Of a stretch of DNA of 21,119 bases, positions 7,796-14,114 are shown piece by piece. Under the pieces are notes generated by a model. It saw only the letters and a program-made list of their open reading frames with translations. It did not search any database and had not been told where the DNA came from. The DNA lies in NCBI GenBank assembly GCA_937124525.1, contig CAKZLA010000368.1, forward strand, positions 1 to 21,119, written 5' to 3'. This DNA comes from an uncultured Desulfobacterium sp. GTDB lineage: Bacteria; Desulfobacterota; Desulfobacteria; Desulfobacterales; Desulfobacteraceae. The position numbers and the translations under genes are program-made. Every line of letters starts with the position of its first letter. Within the stretch, counting starts at the first letter, position 1.

Positions 7796-9391
7796 TTATT
7801 TTGTGGGTCTCTGTATTCCCAATTTAGCCATTCTTGCTTCCAATGTCGTTGGCTTTAATCCCAGAATTTTTGCAGCCCCATTTTTCCCCCTGATGCACCA
7901 TTCAGTCATTTTAAGAGTGGCAAGAATATGTTTTTTTTGTACATCTTCCAGGGTACATGCCTGTTTTTCAAATTCTTCCAAATTGGACGGCAGTTCGATT
8001 TGAAGTGTTCTGCCCGTGTTGATGATCAAAGATCGTTCTATGGTGTTTTTAAGTTCCCGGACATTGCCAGGCCAGTGGTAATCACACACTGCATCCATAC
8101 TGGTAAGTGAAATTTTGTCGATACGCTTGCCCATTTTCTCACAAAAATGCCTGACAAAAAACCAGACAAGGGGTGGGATATCGGCACGGCGTTCACGAAG
8201 GGGAGGGATAATAATGGGAAATACATTCAGGCGATAGTATAGGTCCTTTCGAAATTCACCAGACTTTACAGCTTTGCGAAGATCTCTGTTGGTGGCAGCA
8301 ATCACCCTAACATCTGAGGATATGGTCGTTTGCCCCCCCAACCGCTCAAATTGTTTTTCTTGTAGAACACGCAGAAGTTTTGCCTGCAGGGATAAGGAGA
8401 GCTCCCCGATTTCATCCAGGAAAAGGGTGGACTTATCGGCCAATTCAAAGCGTCCAATGCGTTTGGATTCAGCACCGGTGAAAGCCCCTTTTTCGTGCCC
8501 GAACAATTCGCTTTCCACGAGGTTTGAAGGCAGAGCAGCGCAATTTACAATGACTTTTGGATATTGCTTACGTGGACTAAGCTTGTGTATGGTCTGTGCC
8601 ATCAATTCCTTACCGGTACCCGTTTCTCCCAAAATTAGTACGGTGGTGTCCATTTTTGCGACCTGCTCTGCCTGGATTAATACATTTTTAATTGTATCTA
8701 CATGGCCGATGAACTCCCCATGAGTGTATTGAAGCTCTATCTCTTCCCTTAAATAGGTATTTTCTGCCTCAAGCCGGTCTTTGAGATTTTTTATTTCGGA
8801 AAAGGCCTTGTGAAGTTCTAATTCGGCTGTTTTCCGCACCAAGGAGTTGGCAAAAACAATCCCCAACATTTTAAGACGTTGAACAAGCACCTCTGGCCAT
8901 TGCCGTTCCGACTTTAAGCAGGCAAACCCAACCACTCCTAAAAATAAGCCTCCCACCGTTAGAGGGATGAGGACACTCGATTTTATGCCCTGCTCCAGGC
9001 AATGCCGTTTTTCTTCCACCGCCTCTTCAGGAAGATTTTCAGGATTTGTCATAACAATGGGCACACATTTGTAAAGCCTGTGACTATACCAGGGCTGTTG
9101 TTCATTGAGAATTATATCCGGCATGGGAGAGACACCAGGAACTGCGAAGGCATGGGTAACCCGCAGTTTTTTCCGATCGTTTGTAAATTGAGCCACGCTA
9201 CATCTGTCGATGTTTAATACTTCAGAAATGCGCTGTAGTACCGCTTCTATTTCTATATCTATTTTATCTGCGGGCAAATTGACAAATTTAGTGGATATGT
9301 CTGTCAGAAGGGTCTCAAACTGAAGCCGCTTTTCAAGGGATTGAGCCATCGAGAGCTCTTCTCGGAAAGTTTGGGATGTCGATTTTTTCAT
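7796..9391 (-). CDS. Sigma-54-dependent transcriptional activator (GAF - AAA+ - Fis HTH)
   Basis: Enhancer-binding protein of 531 residues that activates sigma-54 RNA polymerase by ATP hydrolysis. Residues 25-185 form a GAF-like sensor domain, followed by a probable coiled-coil linker (187-222) and a complete AAA+ domain: Walker A GETGTGKE (255-262), the sigma-54 contact GAFTGA (302-307), Walker B LFLDEIGE (323-330) and RKDLYYRLNVFP (381-392). The C-terminal Fis-type HTH (about 488-526) reads GAAKILGLKPTTLEARMAKLGI, as in FhlA-type regulators. All catalytic motifs are intact. There is no phospho-receiver domain, so it probably senses a small molecule. The ATG at 9391 has a weak ribosome-binding site; Met15 is an alternative start. 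Its targets are not evident: I found no clear GG-N10-GC site in the window. Confidence 0.93.
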   Translation of the reverse strand: MKKSTSQTFREELSMAQSLEKRLQFETLLTDISTKFVNLPADKIDIEIEAVLQRISEVLNIDRCSVAQFTNDRKKLRVTHAFAVPGVSPMPDIILNEQQPWYSHRLYKCVPIVMTNPENLPEEAVEEKRHCLEQGIKSSVLIPLTVGGLFLGVVGFACLKSERQWPEVLVQRLKMLGIVFANSLVRKTAELELHKAFSEIKNLKDRLEAENTYLREEIELQYTHGEFIGHVDTIKNVLIQAEQVAKMDTTVLILGETGTGKELMAQTIHKLSPRKQYPKVIVNCAALPSNLVESELFGHEKGAFTGAESKRIGRFELADKSTLFLDEIGELSLSLQAKLLRVLQEKQFERLGGQTTISSDVRVIAATNRDLRKAVKSGEFRKDLYYRLNVFPIIIPPLRERRADIPPLVWFFVRHFCEKMGKRIDKISLTSMDAVCDYHWPGNVRELKNTIERSLIINTGRTLQIELPSNLEEFEKQACTLEDVQKKHILATLKMTEWCIRGKNGAAKILGLKPTTLEARMAKLGIQRPTK

Positions 9392-9510
9392 GATATGTTT
9401 TTTGTTAAAATAGCTTTAGATTCTTATCTCTTGTTTTCGTGTTATTATATGTCGTGGCCAATTTATAAAATTCAATTTAATCAACAGAGTCATATATTCG
9501 AAAGAGGCCC

Positions 9511-9534
9511 GGGCATCCTATGCATAGGATGCCC
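9511..9534. terminator. Perfect 24-bp palindrome, probable terminator hairpin of the stress-protein gene
   Basis: GGGCATCCTATG is followed directly by its exact reverse complement. It lies 30 bp beyond the stress-protein stop in the direction of transcription and is followed on that strand by a short pyrimidine run (CCTCTTTC), weaker than a normal U-tract. It is also about 120 bp upstream of the sigma-54 activator start, so an operator role is an alternative. Confidence 0.5.
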
Positions 9535-9564
9535 ATGCCCCAACAGACATTGAATTTCCACCGG

Positions 9565-10080
9565 TTATTCATCCGCCGGCGGGATCACCATGACAGGAAT
9601 CCGGGATCGTTTCAGAATACTTTTGGCACGATGCCCCATGGATTTTACATCGGTGAACATGGTTTTGTTAGACCCGATGACAATGATATCACACGCTTCC
9701 TCCTGGGCGGTTTCCAAAATAGTATCCACCACATGCCCATCCTTGACAAGGATGTTCTCCACGGTATAACGGCATTCTTCGTTGCTGGCCATTTCTGAAA
9801 AGGAGCCAAGGGCCTGATGAATGGTTGCAAGCTCATTTTTTTTGCCGATAAGGGTGGTCCTTGCGTCATGTTCATGCTTGCTGTGAAGTATTTCCCACTG
9901 CTCTTTTCCAAGCAATCCCTTAAGCCTTGAATCCAGGGATTCTGGAACGCTTTCCATGACATGCAACAGGGTAATGCCGCCTTCATACCGGGCTGCCAGG
10001 TTTGCAGCATAGGCAAAGGCATGCCTACAATTGTTGGACAGGTCTGTTGCAAATAAAATTTTCTTGAAATCTCCTATCAT
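9565..10080 (-). CDS. Universal stress protein (UspA family)
   Basis: Small cytosolic stress-response protein. KKILFATDLSNNCRHAFAYA at the N-terminus and IIVIGSNKT with SRIPVMVIPP at the C-terminus are the typical first and last strands of the Usp fold. I chose the ATG at 10080 (171 residues) because AGGAGAG sits just upstream and the Usp fold begins at residue 5; the frame is open to 10119 but without a ribosome-binding site. The glycine motif for ATP binding (G-x2-G-x9-G-S/T) is incomplete: Lys139 stands where the second Gly would be and His follows the third, so this member may not bind ATP. It has a long middle insertion relative to minimal Usps. Monocistronic, probably ending at the 9511-9534 hairpin. 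Confidence 0.9.
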   Translation of the reverse strand: MIGDFKKILFATDLSNNCRHAFAYAANLAARYEGGITLLHVMESVPESLDSRLKGLLGKEQWEILHSKHEHDARTTLIGKKNELATIHQALGSFSEMASNEECRYTVENILVKDGHVVDTILETAQEEACDIIVIGSNKTMFTDVKSMGHRAKSILKRSRIPVMVIPPADE

Positions 10081-10159
10081 TTTCTCTCCTTTTGGGTACC
10101 CGAATTTGTTAAAATACAACTTTAATGAATCTGGTCACTATATATAACCTACTTTTAAT

Positions 10160-10339
10160 TTATGATCTATGGTAAGTTAATATTTTAAGCCCGAGTTTAG
10201 CAAAAGGTTCTACTCCACACTTGACACGGTAGGTGATTTCGACCAGTTTCCCATTCTTCTTTTCCTTTTCCTTTTCCTTTACCATTTGCCCATATACCTG
10301 CTCAGGATGTGGTGCTTTGGTTGGATATTTCAGGCGACT
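10160..10339 (-). pseudogene. Transposase fragment (remnant)
   Basis: An open stretch of about 59 codons ending at TAA (10160-10162) and bounded upstream by an in-frame stop at 10340-10342. It reads PEQVYGQMVKEKEKEKKNGK and then LVEITYRVKCGVE, a pattern I associate with an interior segment of IS1-like transposases (VYGQVVK followed by basic residues, then V-x-R-x-V-x-G-x-E). There is no start codon context and the rest of the transposase is absent. The Lys-Glu run is encoded by a short tandem repeat. Family assignment is from memory of the motif only. Confidence 0.45.
10257..10281. repeat. Short tandem hexanucleotide repeat (TTTTCC)n
   Basis: About three to four copies of TTTTCC in a row on the plus strand, inside the transposase remnant, where they encode alternating Lys and Glu on the minus strand. 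The array is short, and because it lies in a broken gene any copy-number change is probably neutral. Confidence 0.6.
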
Positions 10340-10356
10340 TCAGCTAATATATAAAG

Positions 10357-10597
10357 CTAAATTTCGGTGCATAGCTTATCCAGATCCATTGCTCTGATTG
10401 CATGTACTACATGTGCTGCATCGGGAAATACATCTCTTAAATAATTTTTGAATTGATTGGATGAGAATTTTATGAAATCACCTGTTAATATTTCGTCATT
10501 TGAAAAATGGAAAAACGTTTGTAAATTTATGACCTTTAAAGTATATCAGGGCTTGGTCATAACGTCGGTCATCTTGTGATAAAATTTTAATGATAAA
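10357..10597 (-). pseudogene. Degenerate coding fragment, frame-disrupted
   Basis: Two overlapping minus-strand frames look like pieces of one protein. The upstream piece reads DDRRYDQALIYFKGHKFTNV and stops after FPFFK. The next frame continues with ILTGDFIKFSSNQFKNYLRD and ends with MDLDKLCTEI before TAG (10357-10359). Joining them needs a one-base frame change near 10510. No start codon with a ribosome-binding site is visible. I do not recognise the family; its position beside the transposase fragment suggests it is another part of a decayed mobile element. Confidence 0.35.
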
Positions 10598-10686
10598 AAT
10601 CAAACTATATCATTACGGTAGGTTGCGATGAATAAAATTCTATCTCCCGTAAAGTGGCCCAGCTTGTGACCAATCCCGTATATCAT

Positions 10687-11988
10687 TTATCCTGCCATCA
10701 GGCCCGGTAGAAAAAGTGTAATTTCCGGTATGCAAATTAAAAGTATAATCTCACATACATCGGCAATAATAAAGGGAAAGACTCCCCTGAAAATTGTCCC
10801 CATCCGTTCGCCGGTGATGCCTTGAATAACATACACATTCAAACCAACCGGGGGAGTGATCAAACCCATTTCTGTAACGCGAACCACAAGAATGCCAAAC
10901 CAAATTGGGTTGAAACCAAGTTTTTGAATCATGGGATAAAATACGGGGACCGTGAGCAGAACAATGGCCATGGAATCCATAAGACAGCCCAGCATGCCAA
11001 CCACTGCCAGGATCATCAATAAAATCAAATAACGGTTTACGCTAAGGCCACCAACCCATGATGCAAGTTCAAAGGGAAGGCGACTGACGGAAAAAAAATA
11101 ACCCAGAATCATTGCCCCCATAACAACCATAAACAGCATGCCAGTGGTCATGGTGGTTTTAAGCAAACTTGAGGTAAACGTCTCCCATGTCATTTTTTTT
11201 CGAAAAATGGTGAAGCAAAAAGTGCCGAAGGCACCTACACCCGCAGCCTCGGTGGGTGTAAACAGCCCAATGTAAATACCGCCAATGACAACCACAAAAA
11301 GAATGATGACTTCCCAGACCTTCAAAAGTGATCTGATTTTTTCCTTTAAACTTACACGGGGTCCCGGGGGACCCAATTCCGGATTTAACTTGGTAATAAT
11401 CACGATGGTGATTATATAAAAAACAGCCTCCAGTATTCCAGGGATAAAACCTGCCAGAAACAACTTTCCAATGGATTGTTCAGTAATAATTCCGTAAATG
11501 ATCAGAATAACACTGGGCGGAATTAAAATTCCGATGCTGCCACCGGCAGCGATGCAACCGGTGGCCAGGGCTGCATCGTATTTGTATTTTTTCATTTCCG
11601 GCATGGCCACTTTGCCAAGAGTTGCTGCGGTGGCCAGGCTGGAACCGCTTATGGCGGCAAAACAGGCACAAGCTGCCACCGTTGCCATGGCCAAACCACC
11701 TCGAAAATGCCCCAACCATTTATGCACAGCCCGATACAGATCTTCGCTTATGCCTGCGCTGAACGCAAAGGTTCCCATGAGAATAAAAAGTGGAATAACG
11801 CTTAGATTCTGGTTGGATAAAGTGCTGTACGGGACGGTTTTAAGAACACCTAATGCAGGCTCCATTCCCATTGTATAAGCAAACCCCAAAAATCCCACAA
11901 GGCCCATACAAACGCCGATATGCATTCGGGCTAAAATAAGAATGATCAAAACAATAATACCGATACAACCCACGAAAATGGGACTCAT
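10687..11988 (-). CDS. dctM: TRAP transporter large permease subunit DctM (second system)
   Basis: Transport-catalysing inner-membrane subunit with about 12 hydrophobic segments in 433 residues. Diagnostic motifs are ISGSSLATAATLG, IGILIPPSVILIIYG, FTPTEAAGVGAFGT, MDSMAIVLLTVPVFYP and TPPVGLNVYV, all as in the DctM/SiaM family. Its start overlaps the dctQ stop by one base (TAATG), so the two are translationally coupled. It is the last gene of the large minus-strand operon. No clear hairpin-plus-U-tract terminator is visible right after its stop, where decayed mobile-element sequence begins. Confidence 0.95.
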   Translation of the reverse strand: MSPIFVGCIGIIVLIILILARMHIGVCMGLVGFLGFAYTMGMEPALGVLKTVPYSTLSNQNLSVIPLFILMGTFAFSAGISEDLYRAVHKWLGHFRGGLAMATVAACACFAAISGSSLATAATLGKVAMPEMKKYKYDAALATGCIAAGGSIGILIPPSVILIIYGIITEQSIGKLFLAGFIPGILEAVFYIITIVIITKLNPELGPPGPRVSLKEKIRSLLKVWEVIILFVVVIGGIYIGLFTPTEAAGVGAFGTFCFTIFRKKMTWETFTSSLLKTTMTTGMLFMVVMGAMILGYFFSVSRLPFELASWVGGLSVNRYLILLMILAVVGMLGCLMDSMAIVLLTVPVFYPMIQKLGFNPIWFGILVVRVTEMGLITPPVGLNVYVIQGITGERMGTIFRGVFPFIIADVCEIILLICIPEITLFLPGLMAG

Positions 11989-12467
11989 TAGTTTTTAACC
12001 TCCGAAAAAAAATTAGATAATTGCACCACAAGAATTAGTGCAAACACCCCAAAAGCGATGAAAATCGGTATAACGAAAGGATAGGTCGGGATCAATAAAA
12101 CGGACGATGTCACCTGAAACCCTTTTACTTCCATGAAGTAAAGTACATTCTGCCAGGCGATGAGAATTACAAATGTCAATGTGGCAAAAGTGACAAAAGC
12201 ACCTGTGGCTCTTTGAATCTTTTTTGAAAAACGATCCATAATCAAATCCACGGCAATATGACCATTTTGCTCTGCACAATAGGTAATACTGAAAGGTACC
12301 ATTATGGCCATCATATATTCCACCAGTTCAAATGCGCCGGACAGGGGGCGATTAAACAAACCACGCAAGACCACATCCATGACTGTTAGAAACATCATCA
12401 ATGCAAGCATAGTGGCCCCTATGGCGATCAATGCCTGGGTGATTTTTGTTGTGACTTTTGATAGCAT
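11988..12467 (-). CDS. dctQ: TRAP transporter small permease subunit DctQ (second system)
   Basis: Four-helix small subunit of the TRAP importer, partner of the DctM encoded one base downstream. The signature VVLRGLFNRPLSGAFELVEY (conserved Arg, Pro, and Glu before the second helix) and the later AIMVPFSITYCAEQNGHIAV are typical of DctQ. I prefer the ATG at 12467 (159 residues): AAGGAT lies about ten bases upstream. The longer frame begins with TTG at 12497, which sits inside one arm of an inverted repeat and lacks a usable ribosome-binding site. The gap of 157 bases to the dctP stop holds a stem-loop. Confidence 0.9.
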   Translation of the reverse strand: MLSKVTTKITQALIAIGATMLALMMFLTVMDVVLRGLFNRPLSGAFELVEYMMAIMVPFSITYCAEQNGHIAVDLIMDRFSKKIQRATGAFVTFATLTFVILIAWQNVLYFMEVKGFQVTSSVLLIPTYPFVIPIFIAFGVFALILVVQLSNFFSEVKN

Positions 12468-12496
12468 AGCTGTCGTATCCTTAAGGCTGAAACTCA

Positions 12497-12547
12497 ATGC
12501 TCCATTTTATCTGCCTGCAGTACAGGAAATTGGGGAAAATGGAGCAT
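12497..12547 (-). promoter_or_regulatory. Intercistronic stem-loop between dctP and dctQ (second system)
   Basis: ATGCTCCATTTT (12497-12508) and AAAATGGAGCAT (12536-12547) form a perfect 12-bp inverted repeat with a 27-base loop. It lies 78 bases after the dctP stop and 29 bases before the chosen dctQ start. There is no U-tract, so it is better read as a message-stabilising or attenuating hairpin that lets the binding protein be made in excess of the permease than as a full terminator. Confidence 0.6.
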
Positions 12548-12624
12548 CAAGTTAAAAACTGAAGAAGTTCTTTCTTAGCCTTGGTTAGTCAATCATTTTA
12601 TATCCTTAAAGTCTTTTCAAATCT

Positions 12625-13662
12625 TTATTCATGGCTCAGGGAAATTGCCCTATCAAGAATTTCCTGGGCGTTGTCATGCCCTTTTGTTTTCATTTTTTCG
12701 ACCCACAATTTCCATATGGGTTTACCAGCCTTATCCAACCAGCGTTGCTGTTCTTCATCGGGCAGGTTATAGATGTCAATTTCTTTATTAAGAGAATGAA
12801 GCTTATCAAGCACCCCATCTTTGGCCGTGTCGAAATGATTTCGTCCCCAGAATTTGGAACCTTCAAGTCCGCTTACACTCATGATGGCTTTTTGCGTCTC
12901 TTCATCTAATTTGTTCCATTTGCGTTGGTTCATGGCAATGGAGAAATATACCGCAGGAAATGGTGTTTCTGCATAGTAATTGGCAACTTCATAAAGACGG
13001 AATCCGTGGATTGCTTCCCAGGGTGCGCCCATACCATCAATAACGCCTTTTTGCATAGCCATATAGATATCAGGCATGGGCACCATCATGGGGGTGCCTC
13101 CCAGCGCCTTCATCATCTCTGTGGGGGGGCCACCGCTCATTCGAATTTTCATCCCGCGTATGTCTTCAATGTTTTTCACCTGTTTTTTTGTGGTAATTAG
13201 AACATATGGATTGCTGGTGAAGAGCAGCAGGATTTTGTTGTCGGAAAATTCCTTTTCTATGGACGGATAGTTTTTGTATAGCTTCCAGAGGATTTCACTT
13301 CCCTTTTCAGCAGTTTTGAACGGCAAGGAAGGTAAGCTGATAACGTCTGCCAGGGGGGTCATCCCCGACCAGTACCCATGAAAACACCAGGAAATATCGG
13401 TGATACCGTTCTTGGTGGCACCCCAAGCGTCTTTTCCTTTGGTCAGCGTATTGCTGTAAAAGATCTGAATTTTAACCTTTCCCCCAGTGGCTTCTTCCAC
13501 TTGTTTGGCCCAGGGGGCGATGGCATGTACACCACTCCAGCTATTTTCTGAATTCTGGTTGGCAAAGGTCAAGGTAATTGGTTTTGCCGTGGCGACAACG
13601 GCAAAGCCTATTAACGCCGTGCAGGTCAACAGAACCTGTAAAAGCTTGGTCTTTTTACGCAT
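12625..13662 (-). CDS. dctP: TRAP transporter substrate-binding protein DctP (second system)
   Basis: Periplasmic solute receptor of 345 residues. The signal peptide runs to about residue 26 (basic MRKKTK, hydrophobic core, cleavage after ATA). The family segment IRGMKIRMSGG (168-178) contains the conserved carboxylate-binding Arg174, in contrast to the Lys at this place in the other DctP. The MQKGVIDGMGAPWEAI stretch is also typical. AAAAAAGGAGC precedes the ATG. It lies 106 bp downstream of the ferredoxin gene and is the sixth gene of the large operon, which ties import to the two Mo/W enzymes. Ligand is probably an organic acid; identity unknown. Confidence 0.94.
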   Translation of the reverse strand: MRKKTKLLQVLLTCTALIGFAVVATAKPITLTFANQNSENSWSGVHAIAPWAKQVEEATGGKVKIQIFYSNTLTKGKDAWGATKNGITDISWCFHGYWSGMTPLADVISLPSLPFKTAEKGSEILWKLYKNYPSIEKEFSDNKILLLFTSNPYVLITTKKQVKNIEDIRGMKIRMSGGPPTEMMKALGGTPMMVPMPDIYMAMQKGVIDGMGAPWEAIHGFRLYEVANYYAETPFPAVYFSIAMNQRKWNKLDEETQKAIMSVSGLEGSKFWGRNHFDTAKDGVLDKLHSLNKEIDIYNLPDEEQQRWLDKAGKPIWKLWVEKMKTKGHDNAQEILDRAISLSHE

Positions 13663-13768
13663 TGATGCTCCTTTTTTAGATAGAAATTAGGTTAAAATGT
13701 TTCCGATAACCATGACTATATGATCATAATGACCGATACCCCCGTGATGTTGGATGGAAATCAGCCGT

Positions 13769-14101
13769 TTACCGTGGTGAAAACACTACTGAACGCGGTG
13801 TGATTTCCATCTCCTGCATCAGTTTGTCCAACGGACCAAATTCCATACAATTTGCCTGACAGTGTTTTACACAGGAAGGAATTTCTCCATTTTGATGCCG
13901 GGCAATGCACAAATCACACAAATCGGTGGGAAAAGGCAGATAATCAATGGCAACGGGTTTTTTATCGGCGACATAAACGTATTCCGTCACCTTGATGCCA
14001 CATTTCCCTGCCGGGAAATCGTGCTCCTGCTGGCAGGCCACCTCACATGTGTGGCAGCCGGTGCAATAGTCATAATTAATGAACAGACCGTATTTAGACA
14101 T
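13769..14101 (-). CDS. Short ferredoxin-type electron-transfer protein, two [4Fe-4S] clusters
   Basis: Cytosolic electron carrier of 110 residues related to the Fe-S subunits of DMSO-reductase-family enzymes but about half their length. Cysteines 13, 16, 19 and 23 form a C-x2-C-x2-C-x3-C motif (YCTGCHTCEVAC). Cys62 and 65 (LCDLC) with 77 and 81 (SCVKHC) give the second set; Cys34 and Cys85 are extra. This supports two cubane clusters. It starts 13 bases after the stop of the 744-residue Mo/W enzyme gene, with AGGGAGG directly after that stop, so it is very probably the dedicated redox partner of that enzyme. No signal peptide or Tat motif is visible. Confidence 0.87.
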   Translation of the reverse strand: MSKYGLFINYDYCTGCHTCEVACQQEHDFPAGKCGIKVTEYVYVADKKPVAIDYLPFPTDLCDLCIARHQNGEIPSCVKHCQANCMEFGPLDKLMQEMEITPRSVVFSPR

Positions 14102-14114
14102 GATGGAAGCCTCC

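Larger units (their letters stand above)
10081..10686. other. About 600-bp region without an intact gene, decayed mobile-element debris
   Basis: Apart from the leader of the stress-protein gene, the stretch holds two broken minus-strand coding fragments (10160-10339 and 10357-10597, listed separately) and a hexanucleotide repeat. The fragments look protein-like but are interrupted by stops and a frame change and have no start signals. This fits the remains of one or more insertion sequences between the stress-protein gene and the 3' end of the large operon. Confidence 0.5.

Noticed and set aside
10081..10119. Longer stress-protein start at 10119
   Set aside because: The strong AGGAGAG site lies inside that extension, just before the ATG at 10080.
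10257..10281. Hexanucleotide repeat as a phase-variation switch
   Set aside because: It lies in a broken transposase remnant with no intact gene to switch, and six-base units would not change frame.
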